A stretch of DNA of 64,000 nucleotides from a virus, in the IMG/VR virus record IMGVR_UViG_3300028615_000137, positions 42,350-106,349 of that record. One strand, given 5' to 3'. Both the position numbers and the translations under genes were made by a program. Under the pieces are notes generated by a model. The model ran no database searches. It was not told where the DNA came from and worked only from the letters and a program-made list of their open reading frames with translations. Shown here piece by piece: positions 1 through 8,213 of the stretch; positions within the stretch are counted from its first letter, which is position 1, and each line of letters begins with the position of its first letter.

Positions 1-2
1 AC

Positions 3-44
3 TCAACTATCAAAATTGGTAGTATTTCTGTAACATTAAACTAA
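3..44 (+). CDS. C-terminal end of an upstream gene (partial)
   Basis: A frame open from the window edge ends at a TAA at 42-44 and gives STIKIGSISVTLN. The alternating polar/hydrophobic pattern looks like a terminal beta strand. Its position just before neck genes would suit a head protein, but too little is visible to name it. The next start codon follows three bases later, as is usual for this densely packed operon. Confidence 0.4.
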   Translation, partial: STIKIGSISVTLN

Positions 45-46
45 TA

Positions 47-199
47 ATGTATTCTAAGCCTATAAAAATAAAAAGCAAAGACAACAACAAGGTAACTGTA
101 AGTTTAAGAACTTCGGAAAATTCCGTTATAGTTGTAGAAGTTAATCGTAAGGATTTAGAAAAGGCGATTAGCGAATATAGAGCTGAATTGGATAGCTAA
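47..199 (+). CDS. Small hypothetical protein, 50 aa
   Basis: The protein starts MYSKPIKIKSKDN and is lysine-rich at the N-terminus, followed by a beta-like stretch (KVTVSLRTSENSVIVVEV) and a short helix at the C-terminus. Its TAA stop overlaps the ATG of the next gene (TAATG), which implies translational coupling in the head/neck operon. No family is recognised. A role as a small head-associated or decoration protein is only a guess from position. Confidence 0.55.
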   Translation: MYSKPIKIKSKDNNKVTVSLRTSENSVIVVEVNRKDLEKAISEYRAELDS

Positions 200-888
200 T
201 GGGTTATTCTGCTTTAGAAAGAACAAAGATTGCAGAAAAGTTTCTACAAACAGGAACTTTTGATAGCGATCCTCGAACTCAAGGCTATGAGTCAACTAAC
301 TTAGCTGAATTATCATTATACGGTTCGAAAATTTGGCTCCAAGAAGAACTGCTTAGAAATAATCCAGCTCCCAACATTGCTACTGCCAACTCTCTTACCG
401 CGTCTGGTGGAAACTTAGACGGGGTGGTAGCAAATTACACCGGGGCTGAAGCGAGAAAATTGACCGCTCTTCCCGGTATCGATTTCACGTGGGTTGTTCT
501 AGACGACCCCGACAATCCAAATTTCCAAAATAGATTGAAAAATTGGATCCAACCTACAATGATTCCACAATCGAATGGTCTGCCGTCGTTTGGATTTGCC
601 ACAAGATTGTACGACGGGGATCCAAATTCTGGTGGTACTGAAATTCTGACCAGTGATGGTCAAACTGGCATCGGGCTAAATGCTGCAAGCGCTTGGTTCT
701 TTCAACCGGCTGGTGGTGTTCTTGGAATTTCAGACGATTTTTACAGTGAAACTGGAATAGACTCAAATACTTTTGAGCCTTGGATTGAAGGATTTCAATA
801 CATTGGAAGAACTGCCCTAGATTCAATAACAACAGAAGATACCGCTATTGTGGTAGCATCGGGTATAGACCCAGATTTGGTGTGTTAA
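199..888 (+). CDS. Putative head/neck structural protein, 229 aa
   Basis: The ATG overlaps the stop of the preceding 50-aa gene. The protein is soluble, with no signal peptide or membrane segment. It begins with a helical stretch (ALERTKIAEKFL) and continues as a glycine-, aspartate- and proline-rich beta-type sequence typical of virion proteins. It lies directly upstream of the head-tail connector gene. No named family is recognised, so the structural role rests on the operon context. Confidence 0.5.
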   Translation: MGYSALERTKIAEKFLQTGTFDSDPRTQGYESTNLAELSLYGSKIWLQEELLRNNPAPNIATANSLTASGGNLDGVVANYTGAEARKLTALPGIDFTWVVLDDPDNPNFQNRLKNWIQPTMIPQSNGLPSFGFATRLYDGDPNSGGTEILTSDGQTGIGLNAASAWFFQPAGGVLGISDDFYSETGIDSNTFEPWIEGFQYIGRTALDSITTEDTAIVVASGIDPDLVC

Positions 889-889
889 A

Positions 890-2017
890 ATGGCCAGTAT
901 TAGCAGATTGCAGACGTCTGATTGCGATAATCCAATTTTAGATGTTTTTATTACGCAAAATGGGCAAAAAATAGACGTTTCTAGTCTCGAATTTCAGATT
1001 TTCGAGAATGTCTCAAATCCAGGTTCGCCAGTGCAGGTTTTCCCGGCTACTGCTGGCGCTCGAGAAGCTGTTGATTTAAACCTATGCCCCGTGGGGCAGA
1101 AGCTGTCTACCGGCCGTTACGTGGCCAACTGGACGGTTCCAGTGACCGAATTAATAGGACCACACATAATTAAGTGGTTTTTCAAAGTCACCCCTGCGTC
1201 AAACGAGAATGTTTTTAGCGAAGAATTTGAAGTTCTTGCCGAAGGCGTGGGCGCAGGAGACATTGGTTATACCACGATTCAATGTCTCCGTGATGAAGGG
1301 GTATCTGAAAGTTTGTACAGTGATGATTTCCTTACTAGGCGAATAGCGCTGGTGACAGAACAGATCGAAATGTACACGGGTAGATTTTTTACCCCACGAA
1401 CATTGACGTTTCGCGTCGATGGCAAAGACCATCCAGAAATCTTGCTATATCATCCAATTATCGAAATTTCTGATGTAAAAATTATCCACGAAAATCCGTT
1501 CAATCCGAATTCCTCTTTGGTTAACTTGGATAATCTGGTTATTTACAACCGCCATTTGACCCAAGGATTGAGGCAACCAGACGACCGCAACAACCCAAGA
1601 ATTTCATTTGAAACGAGTTTTCATTATCACCATTTTGTTAATGAACTCTACGAACACGATTTTTACATTTCTCATTTTCCCAGAGGAAAACAAAACATCG
1701 AAATTACTGGAGTTTTTGGATATACAGACCCAGACGGCACCGCTTACGGCAAGACTCCAGAGCTAATAAAACACGTGGCAAATTTGATGGTCATACGGGA
1801 GCTAAATTCATTAGCTGATACAGGGGCTCGTGACGATGCAATTTGGTATCGACGTCGTACCACAGAATTCCGCACGCGAGACCAGTCTGTAAAATATAGT
1901 CCGCTGAACGCCGGTGAGCTTGCAAGAAATATGCCATACACAGCTTTTACAGGCGATCCTGAGATAGACCGAATTTTGTTAAGATTTTCCAGACTACCAG
2001 CTTTCGGGGCTGCGTAA
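890..2017 (+). CDS. Head-tail connector protein with N-terminal beta domain, 375 aa
   Basis: Residues about 1-115 form a beta-rich Ig-like domain (DVFITQNGQKIDVSSLEFQI). After a linker, YTTIQCLRDEGVSESLYSDD and the following RIALVTEQIEMYTGRFF match the helical pattern of gp6-like head-tail connectors, which form the ring below the portal. The rest is beta-rich and may be a further domain. The family is usually 90-150 aa, so this protein is long because of the added domains. Its last base overlaps the next ATG. Connector role inferred from the helical motif and its place before the tail genes. Confidence 0.6.
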   Translation: MASISRLQTSDCDNPILDVFITQNGQKIDVSSLEFQIFENVSNPGSPVQVFPATAGAREAVDLNLCPVGQKLSTGRYVANWTVPVTELIGPHIIKWFFKVTPASNENVFSEEFEVLAEGVGAGDIGYTTIQCLRDEGVSESLYSDDFLTRRIALVTEQIEMYTGRFFTPRTLTFRVDGKDHPEILLYHPIIEISDVKIIHENPFNPNSSLVNLDNLVIYNRHLTQGLRQPDDRNNPRISFETSFHYHHFVNELYEHDFYISHFPRGKQNIEITGVFGYTDPDGTAYGKTPELIKHVANLMVIRELNSLADTGARDDAIWYRRRTTEFRTRDQSVKYSPLNAGELARNMPYTAFTGDPEIDRILLRFSRLPAFGAA

Positions 2018-2538
2018 TGAGCAGAGGAAAAATAATATTTCCTTTTGTCTTAACAATAGGACAATTAGATACCGAAGCTACAGCGGCAGACCCAGACGGA
2101 GCGGGTCCATTAACGTCTGGTTATGATGATATTTTCAGAGAGCCAGTGGCAGTTCCAACTCCTGGCGATCAAGATGGTGTAGTAGCAAGGGAAGAAAATG
2201 TTATAACCGTTCGGGGACAATTTGAGCCGGGTGATGTAGAAATTCAAAACAATATGCTGTCCGGCAATTCGCCAGAAGGGCAATTAATAGCGTGGGTCCA
2301 TTTTAGCGAATTGCAATTAAATGGATTATTGGATGATAACGGCCAAGCCATGATTCGCAACAACGACCGTCTTATCCAAATTGATACCGTAGATGGTCTC
2401 TTCGTTCAAAGCTTTCCAGATCCTCCCGGTATGTATGCAATAACAGTTTCGCCGCGTGGTTGGGGTTTGGGTAATCCAGCCAGGAGAAACTTACTTAAAA
2501 TAATCTTCGAACCACGTCTTCAATCTGTAAGAGGATAA
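2017..2538 (+). CDS. Putative head closure / head-tail joining protein, 173 aa
   Basis: The start overlaps the stop of the connector gene (TAATG). The protein is beta-rich, with proline/glycine turns and the segment LIQIDTVDGLFVQSFPDPPG, and has no membrane segment. A gene of this size between a connector and a gp10-like tail-completion gene is normally the head closure (stopper) protein. The sequence alone does not prove this. The next gene starts at the adjacent base. Confidence 0.45.
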   Translation: MSRGKIIFPFVLTIGQLDTEATAADPDGAGPLTSGYDDIFREPVAVPTPGDQDGVVAREENVITVRGQFEPGDVEIQNNMLSGNSPEGQLIAWVHFSELQLNGLLDDNGQAMIRNNDRLIQIDTVDGLFVQSFPDPPGMYAITVSPRGWGLGNPARRNLLKIIFEPRLQSVRG

Positions 2539-3135
2539 ATGAAAATCAAACTTACAGGTCAATGGAAGAAAGCTCAAAAGATTCTCGATAAAGGAGCACA
2601 ACGAGTCGAGTTGTCTAAACGAAAGATAATGGCTTCTGAAGCAAAATTTTATGCGCAGAAAATTAAAGAAGGTTTAGAATCTCAAGCTCCTGGAAAAAAA
2701 CCTATAAAACCTCCCGCGGAAAGTACTTTAATAAGCCGCGAATTTAAGGGCTTTAATTCGACCAAGTCTCTTATTGTAAGGCGCGATTTAGTAAATTCTA
2801 TAACAGATATTGTTAAAGGCGATAAAGCCTTTGCAGGAATTCCCAAATCTGCCAGAGGTACTGACGGTCAGAACCTAGCTAAAATTGGAGAAATAAACGA
2901 AAAAGGTAAAAACGGAATTGTTATAGAAATAACTCCAAAAATGCGAAAACTATTTGGTGCGATGTTTGCCGGTTCCGATAACGAAAGTCCTGGGAAGAAG
3001 AAGGTTATAATTGTAAATATTCCAGCTAGGCCGTTTATAACTCCGGTTCTAGAAACGTACGGCAAAGCTTCTGTTGCAATACCCAGAATAGCGAAGAAAT
3101 TTTCATTCTTTACAGCTTTTATGTTTGGGAAATAA
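2539..3135 (+). CDS. Putative tail completion protein (HK97 gp10-like), 198 aa
   Basis: A very basic, helical N-terminus (KIKLTGQWKKAQKILDKGAQR, residues 2-22) is followed by conserved-looking blocks and ends with PARPFITPVLETYGK. The RPF(I/L)xPA-type motif near the C-terminus is characteristic of gp10/virion-morphogenesis proteins that finish the head-tail joint. Position between the joining protein and the tail terminator candidate agrees. It is directly joined to its neighbours without intergenic space. Confidence 0.5.
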   Translation: MKIKLTGQWKKAQKILDKGAQRVELSKRKIMASEAKFYAQKIKEGLESQAPGKKPIKPPAESTLISREFKGFNSTKSLIVRRDLVNSITDIVKGDKAFAGIPKSARGTDGQNLAKIGEINEKGKNGIVIEITPKMRKLFGAMFAGSDNESPGKKKVIIVNIPARPFITPVLETYGKASVAIPRIAKKFSFFTAFMFGK

Positions 3136-3136
3136 T

Positions 3137-4120
3137 ATGGCAATACCTACTATTATAAATATTGTTCCGCCGGAAGCACCTACTTCTGGTAGAAAAATTA
3201 TAGAAATTTACGGTTCTAATTTCAGACAGCTTAGTCCGTTAAATTCAAATTTCCCTCCATTTGAACCGGCCCCGCCTTCGGTAGAAGTATTGTTCGGCGA
3301 CGAACCGGCAACGGAAGTACAAATAATTCGGTCTAATTTACTTCGGGTATTGCCTCCAATATCTCCTATACCTGCTACTGAGTCTTCTAATTATGGTTCG
3401 GGGACCGTTGATGTAACCGTAAGAAATATAGACGATTCAGGAATAGCGATACCGGGCGAAGAAGTAATTTTGGCAGATGGATTCGAATACAAGCATCCTG
3501 GGTTGGATTCTGTTACCAGTAGTGAATTAGCAATGTTGGTTACGGCTCTGATTAAAGACATGCGGAAGCAAATTATTCCGAATGTATTATTGGGCCAGCA
3601 CACGGAATATGATTCAGATTCTACAGATTCATACAACATTACTGATGTGGGTAAACTCCCCGCAATTGTTCTGACCGGTCCAGAAATTCCAGAAAATCGG
3701 TTTTATTCATATAATTACAGCGAATCGGTGCCGGCAAGCGACAATAATACTTATGAAGTGCGCCATCCTTATACAGTTGATGTTAAATTTGGTGTAGTCG
3801 GAATTACGGACCTAAAACATGTCCTACTAAATCTCATGTCCCATTTCACCACTTACATGCGCAGAAACAAATTTTTCAGGATGTTGCGCTGTCCCGACGA
3901 TCCAAGTCAAGGGATTATTGAATATGAGCTAGATTTTGACGTAGACGGTGACCTAAGAGCACGAACCCGAGCAAACAACAGTAATATCCAAAGTTTCGTG
4001 GGCTCAATAATTCTCAGAGGATTCAACGTAGAAGGCTTTGCCGGCTTTGATCTAGACGAAGTTATCCAAATTAATAACGATATTGACATAATCGACATAA
4101 CAATTAGTCAAACTTCCTAG
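3137..4120 (+). CDS. Putative tail terminator with N-terminal IPT/TIG domain, 327 aa
   Basis: I chose the ATG at 3137 over an in-frame TTG at 3125 because it sits one base after the upstream stop. Residues 1-105 contain a classic IPT/TIG Ig-like fold (PTIINIVPPEAPTSGRKIIE, then IYGSNF). Residues about 110-327 form a mixed alpha/beta domain (SSELAMLVTALIKDMRKQI and PYTVDVKFGVVGITDLKHVL). A protein of this kind just before the sheath is usually the terminator that caps the tail tube and sheath. Function is inferred from context; the Ig-type domain is seen directly. Confidence 0.5.
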   Translation: MAIPTIINIVPPEAPTSGRKIIEIYGSNFRQLSPLNSNFPPFEPAPPSVEVLFGDEPATEVQIIRSNLLRVLPPISPIPATESSNYGSGTVDVTVRNIDDSGIAIPGEEVILADGFEYKHPGLDSVTSSELAMLVTALIKDMRKQIIPNVLLGQHTEYDSDSTDSYNITDVGKLPAIVLTGPEIPENRFYSYNYSESVPASDNNTYEVRHPYTVDVKFGVVGITDLKHVLLNLMSHFTTYMRRNKFFRMLRCPDDPSQGIIEYELDFDVDGDLRARTRANNSNIQSFVGSIILRGFNVEGFAGFDLDEVIQINNDIDIIDITISQTS

Positions 4121-4172
4121 TTTTTTCAATTATATATATAATGAAATGTAAGTATAAAGGGGAAAATTCCTA
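4121..4172 (+). promoter_or_regulatory. Leader with AT-rich promoter-like box and strong RBS
   Basis: This is one of the few gaps in the structural operon. It holds a TATATATATAATG-type run that could be a -10 element and a strong Shine-Dalgarno (AAGGGGA) before the ATG at 4173. It may raise expression of the abundant sheath and tube proteins. No convincing -35 box was found, so promoter activity is uncertain. Confidence 0.3.
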
Positions 4173-4481
4173 ATGGCCGAAATGGTAGAATTAAAAAATA
4201 TTGCAAAACCCCGGCGGATGTTAGTGCTAAATTTGGACAAAAATATAGCAAATATTCCCGTAAAAACTACGGTAGTTGTAGAAAATAAACAAGGAGAACG
4301 TAGACAAAAGCGGGTGAGTGCATTGGTTCCGGATTCGTTACGCATTCCGTCTGGCCATACCATAAAAGTTTCTAAAAAAATTAGCGAGTGTACTGCGATA
4401 CAGAAAGCACTAACTCGCAGAGAATTAACCCTTAAGTCCGTTAAAAGTGAAACAACAAAGCGGACTCGTAATAAAAGGTAA
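4173..4481 (+). CDS. Small basic hypothetical protein preceding the tail sheath, 102 aa
   Basis: The protein is rich in Lys/Arg (LDKNIANIPVKTTVVVENKQ, then GERRQKR; C-terminus TTKRTRNKR) and appears soluble. It has a strong RBS and lies six bases upstream of the sheath gene, so it is probably translated with it. No family is recognised. It may be a small tail-associated protein. Confidence 0.55.
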   Translation: MAEMVELKNIAKPRRMLVLNLDKNIANIPVKTTVVVENKQGERRQKRVSALVPDSLRIPSGHTIKVSKKISECTAIQKALTRRELTLKSVKSETTKRTRNKR

Positions 4482-4487
4482 TCAGAA

Positions 4488-6710
4488 ATGAGTCAAGAAT
4501 TACTCAGTAGTAAAGTTGTCGTGGTTGAAGAACAGCCGCGAGTGCGCTCGATTCAGGGCGTGCAAACATCTATCGCCGCATTCGTTGGCGTGACCGAAAG
4601 GGGTCCGCTTGGTGAAGCCACGCTACTCACTTCGTTTGACGAATATCGCGCTGTCTTCGGCGGTTATACCACTGATAGCGACGTTGCAACGGCAGTAAGC
4701 AGTTTTTTCGAAGAAGGCGGAAATTTCTGTTACGTAATCCGTACAGTGCACTACACCGATCCTTCGAATCCGAATTCCAAAACTTCTGTCAAAGCAGGTA
4801 CTACACTCCAAACGGCTGCCGCTGGTGCCACAGCCGGTGTTGTTCTTGGCACGAACACAGAGCCTTTCAACTTCGAAGGCAACAATCAACTAGATATTGA
4901 TGTCGACGGCGCTGGTACTGAAAACGTCGTTTTCACCGCCACCAGTGCAAGTCGTACGAGTGGAAACGCAGAAACTTTTGCTCTATCTAACGGCGAAACT
5001 CTTACTGTTGATATCGACGGTACAGGTGTTCAGACAGTCGAATTCCTCACAGGCGAATTCGTTGATATAAGCAACGCCACTGCACAAGAAGTTGCCAACG
5101 TAATCAATGCCAAGCTCACGGGAGCATATTCGCTAGATTCGGGCGGTAACGTGGTTATCGCTTCTGATACTTTGGGCACAGACTCCAGTGTCGATGTTAC
5201 TGGCGGTTCGGCAAACGCAGCGCTCGGGTTTACTACCGGTATAATCAGCGGTACGGGCGATGTTGGTGATATCACGGCAGTTACGGTCGCCGAAATCAAG
5301 GCGCACGTTGAAGCGGGGGTTAGTGGTTCCAGTGGCGTAACAGTTACAGACGTTGGCGGAGCAGTTCAAATTGCTTCGAATACGACGGGTCCTAGTAGCA
5401 CGATTCAAGTACTGGCTTCTTCGAGCGCTGACACCATTCTGGGTATAGACAACGCTGTGCATTCCGGCACTTCTGGCACTCCCGTCGATACACTCGATGT
5501 AGACGGCAAAACTGACGGTGCTTATGCTAACAGCTTGAGCGTTGAGGTTACGGCAGCCACTTCGGGCGTCTCAACCGAGTTCAATCTTTATGTCCTTGAA
5601 GACGGCGTGATTGTCGAAAATTTCCCCAATCTTACCATGGTGGATGGAGAAGCTCGTTATGTCGAGAGCATCGTCAATGCAGACAGCAATCTTATAGAAG
5701 TTACCGACTTGGATGCAGGAGTCGCTAATCAGCGCCCCGCCAATGCCACTACGCCGCTTACTGGTGGTGATGATGGTCTTGTTGGTCTTACCGATGCCGA
5801 TTTCATTGGAGATTCTACGGGCGAGACTGGTATCAAGGCACTGGATAACGTTCAGAACGTTAACATTCTCTGTGTTCCTGGGCAGTCAACGGCTGCTATT
5901 TACACTGCGATGATCAACTATTGCGAAACTACTCGTGATATGAGCATGTTTCCAATCCTCGATCCTCCTGCTGACCAAAGCTATAGCGAGATTGTTACAT
6001 TCTTCAATAGTGCAGGTTTGGCAGGTCTTAGTGAATTTGGCGCATTTTACTGGCCGCGAGTTAAGGTTGTAAATCCTGCTCCTGCTGTTTTTGGCGATGT
6101 TGCTAACATTAATGTCAATCCCTCAGGTCTGTTGGCTGGTCTTTACGCAAGAGTTGATGGTTCGCGCCCTGGTGGCGTTTACATTCCTCCCGCTGGAATC
6201 GAAAATGGGCAACTTCGTAGTGCGGTTGGTCTAGAGACTGATGATGTTTTGGACGAAGCCAAGCGCGATTTTGTTGCTCCGAATCGAATCAACATCATTA
6301 CAACTTATCCTGGTGCTCCAATTTTCGTTGATGGCAGCTATGTGCTAAAGGGAAATGGTAATTTCCCGTTCATTTCACAGCGCAGAGGTGCAATCTTCAT
6401 TGAGCAGTCGATTAAGCAGGGCATCGAATTTGCTCGTCACCAAAACAATAATGCCAAACTTCGCCGAGAAGTTGAGCGGACTGTTCGCGGATTCTTGCTT
6501 GTTCAAATGAACAACGGAGCCTTTTCGACGACAGATCCGAGCACAGCATTCTTCGTCGCATTCAACGATGCGCTTAATCCACCTTCGGAAGTTTCTGCTG
6601 GTCGACTCAACGGTCGGGTTGGCTTGGCTTTCAACACACCGGCTGTTTGGATTATTGTCCGGTTTAGCAAAGATACTAGGGCTCTTGAAGCGGAACTTCA
6701 ACAGAGCTAA
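4488..6710 (+). CDS. Contractile tail sheath protein, 740 aa
   Basis: The N-terminal domain (VVVVEEQPRVRSIQGVQTSI, then AAFVGVTERGPLGEATLLTSF) and the C-terminal domain (QRRGAIFIEQSIKQGIEFAR, then FLLVQMNNGAFS and WIIVRFSKDTRALEAELQQ) are typical of phage sheath proteins, which polymerise around the tube and contract on infection. The protein is longer than the common 400-500 aa because of an insertion at about residues 120-345. The insertion consists of repeated beta modules (LDIDVDGAG; LTVDIDGTG; ATAQEVANVINAKLTGAYS) and probably faces the outside. The same module type recurs in two baseplate-region genes. Confidence 0.9.
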   Translation: MSQELLSSKVVVVEEQPRVRSIQGVQTSIAAFVGVTERGPLGEATLLTSFDEYRAVFGGYTTDSDVATAVSSFFEEGGNFCYVIRTVHYTDPSNPNSKTSVKAGTTLQTAAAGATAGVVLGTNTEPFNFEGNNQLDIDVDGAGTENVVFTATSASRTSGNAETFALSNGETLTVDIDGTGVQTVEFLTGEFVDISNATAQEVANVINAKLTGAYSLDSGGNVVIASDTLGTDSSVDVTGGSANAALGFTTGIISGTGDVGDITAVTVAEIKAHVEAGVSGSSGVTVTDVGGAVQIASNTTGPSSTIQVLASSSADTILGIDNAVHSGTSGTPVDTLDVDGKTDGAYANSLSVEVTAATSGVSTEFNLYVLEDGVIVENFPNLTMVDGEARYVESIVNADSNLIEVTDLDAGVANQRPANATTPLTGGDDGLVGLTDADFIGDSTGETGIKALDNVQNVNILCVPGQSTAAIYTAMINYCETTRDMSMFPILDPPADQSYSEIVTFFNSAGLAGLSEFGAFYWPRVKVVNPAPAVFGDVANINVNPSGLLAGLYARVDGSRPGGVYIPPAGIENGQLRSAVGLETDDVLDEAKRDFVAPNRINIITTYPGAPIFVDGSYVLKGNGNFPFISQRRGAIFIEQSIKQGIEFARHQNNNAKLRREVERTVRGFLLVQMNNGAFSTTDPSTAFFVAFNDALNPPSEVSAGRLNGRVGLAFNTPAVWIIVRFSKDTRALEAELQQS

Positions 6711-6733
6711 ATTTTTAGGAGAATTAATATAAA

Positions 6734-7201
6734 ATGGCTGTTGTTGGTACTCCCAGAGTTTTTCACAAGAAATTTTCCTTCGTCGTAGAGATTGAAGGGG
6801 TGGCTGTTGCTGCATTCAACAAATGTTCATCGCTCGAAGCGGAAATTGCTAAGGTGGAATATTATGAAGGTGGCGCGGTTATTCCCGATAAGTCGCCTGG
6901 ACGAATTACTATCAGCGATATTACGCTAGAGCGCGGTACTGCCAAAGGCGATTCCGATCTTTATAATTGGTGGCTCGATGTTATCAACATGAGCGCCAAC
7001 CAAGGCTTGATTGATAACTTCTACAAGCGTGAAGTTGAAATTTTGCAGCTGGATCGAGATGGCGATGTTCTTCATCGTTGGCTTTTGCACAACTGTTGGC
7101 CTACCAAGTTTGTTGGCGGCGAATGGGACAACGATGCCGACGAGAACGTTATCGAAATGCTGACTCTTACTATGGATACATTTGATAAGGCTAACGCTTA
7201 A
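6734..7201 (+). CDS. Tail tube protein (T4 gp19-like), 155 aa
   Basis: The sequence (KKFSFVVEIEGVAVAAFNKC, EVEYYEGG-like AKVEYYEGGAVIPDKSPGRI and the WW-containing helix DLYNWWLDVIN) matches the conserved tail-tube family of myoviruses. Length is normal. It forms the inner tube through which DNA passes. It follows the sheath by 23 bases and has its own RBS (AGGAGAATT). Confidence 0.88.
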   Translation: MAVVGTPRVFHKKFSFVVEIEGVAVAAFNKCSSLEAEIAKVEYYEGGAVIPDKSPGRITISDITLERGTAKGDSDLYNWWLDVINMSANQGLIDNFYKREVEILQLDRDGDVLHRWLLHNCWPTKFVGGEWDNDADENVIEMLTLTMDTFDKANA

Positions 7202-7230
7202 TTTTTTTAGACAAATAAAGGGGATTGTCA

Positions 7231-7992
7231 ATGTTAGTTCATTGTCCTAGTGGTCTGAAAGGCCATATTAGAAAACTGAAGGGTTCAGAAGCCAATATTC
7301 TAGCAGACCGAAAGGCTGCTAGAAAAGGCGATACATACAATCAGATTCTTTCCGCCTGTTGGGAATCTATAGAAGATCCGGGTCCCTACGATTTTACTGA
7401 CAAAGTAAACTGGGATAAGGTGCTGGTTTGCGATCGTTTTTATATTCTTACACGAATTAGGATTCATACCTTTGGTTCCGAATACGATTTCAAACTAAAG
7501 TGTCCGGCATGCGACAAAAAGTTTGATTACGAAATTGATTTAGAAAATGATCTGGATGTATATGCATTGCCAGACGAATCTAAAAATAAGATCAAAGAAG
7601 GCGAAAACTGCTTCGAAACAGAACTTGGCGATAAAAAACTCTGCTTTTCTCTAGCTACAGGAGCTACTGAAAAGAAAGCTTCAAAAATTCTAGAAAAAAA
7701 GACAGACGAAATTATCACGCAAAGCTTGGCAACTCGGATTCTATCGATTGAAGACGTCGAAAAGCGAGATATTCCAAACTTCCTAAAAAGCGTTGATCTT
7801 GATGAACAACTTGGCTTGATCGAGGAAATGGATAACTTCGACGGCGGTATCGAGACTACCATTGAAGTAGCTTGTGCACATTGCGACGAAGAATTCGAAC
7901 TACAACTCCCTTTCGAGGGGGAGGGTTTTTGGCTTCCACGCAAATCCAGCAAGAAGAAGTCCAGGAACTCTCGGAAACTCCATCGCGGGTAA
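7231..7992 (+). CDS. Tail assembly chaperone, short form, 253 aa
   Basis: The ATG at 7231 is preferred over an in-frame TTG at 7225; both follow the RBS AAAGGGGA. The gene lies between tube and tape measure, where the chaperone (lambda G or T4-like) always lies. Two CxxC pairs (CPACDKKF, about residue 91; CAHCDEEF, about residue 215) probably bind zinc. The gene contains a -1 slippage site at 7923-7929, after which most ribosomes read on to 7992 and some shift into the overlapping frame. It guides tape measure and tube assembly and is usually absent from the virion. Confidence 0.7.
   Translation: MLVHCPSGLKGHIRKLKGSEANILADRKAARKGDTYNQILSACWESIEDPGPYDFTDKVNWDKVLVCDRFYILTRIRIHTFGSEYDFKLKCPACDKKFDYEIDLENDLDVYALPDESKNKIKEGENCFETELGDKKLCFSLATGATEKKASKILEKKTDEIITQSLATRILSIEDVEKRDIPNFLKSVDLDEQLGLIEEMDNFDGGIETTIEVACAHCDEEFELQLPFEGEGFWLPRKSSKKKSRNSRKLHRG
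7923..7929 (+). promoter_or_regulatory. Programmed -1 ribosomal frameshift site (GGGTTTT)
   Basis: In the frame of the chaperone gene the bases read G GGT TTT, an exact X XXY YYZ slippery heptamer. An AGGGGGAG tract directly upstream could act as a Shine-Dalgarno-like stimulator. A -1 slip enters a frame open to 8204. This matches the conserved tail chaperone frameshift of tailed phages. Confidence 0.75.
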
Positions 7993-8204
7993 ACTCGCTT
8001 GGTAACATATTCCCAATTTTTGATAAAAATTGGATTTTAAATGCCACCGCAGAATTATGTTATAATTTAAATGGTGGTAGTGGTTTCTCATTTAGTCGCC
8101 TTGACGTCTTAGATATGTCCATAGGGGAAATTGAATTTTTCCTCGAATGGTTAGACGAAAGGCGCAGAGCAGAAGCCGCGGCCATAAAATCATCCAATAA
8201 ATGA
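7929..8204 (+). CDS. Tail assembly chaperone frameshift extension (GT-like fusion of about 324 aa)
   Basis: This -1 frame adds 91 residues (starting LASTQIQQEEVQELSETPSR) to the first 233 residues of the upstream gene. It has no convincing start of its own: the only upstream initiator is a TTG at 7872 inside the first gene without an RBS. The extension ends in the helix EFFLEWLDERRRAEAAAIK, as in other T-type domains that bind the tape measure. The tape measure gene starts ten bases later. Confidence 0.7.
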   Translation: MASTQIQQEEVQELSETPSRVNSLGNIFPIFDKNWILNATAELCYNLNGGSGFSFSRLDVLDMSIGEIEFFLEWLDERRRAEAAAIKSSNK

Positions 8205-8213
8205 GGCGATATA

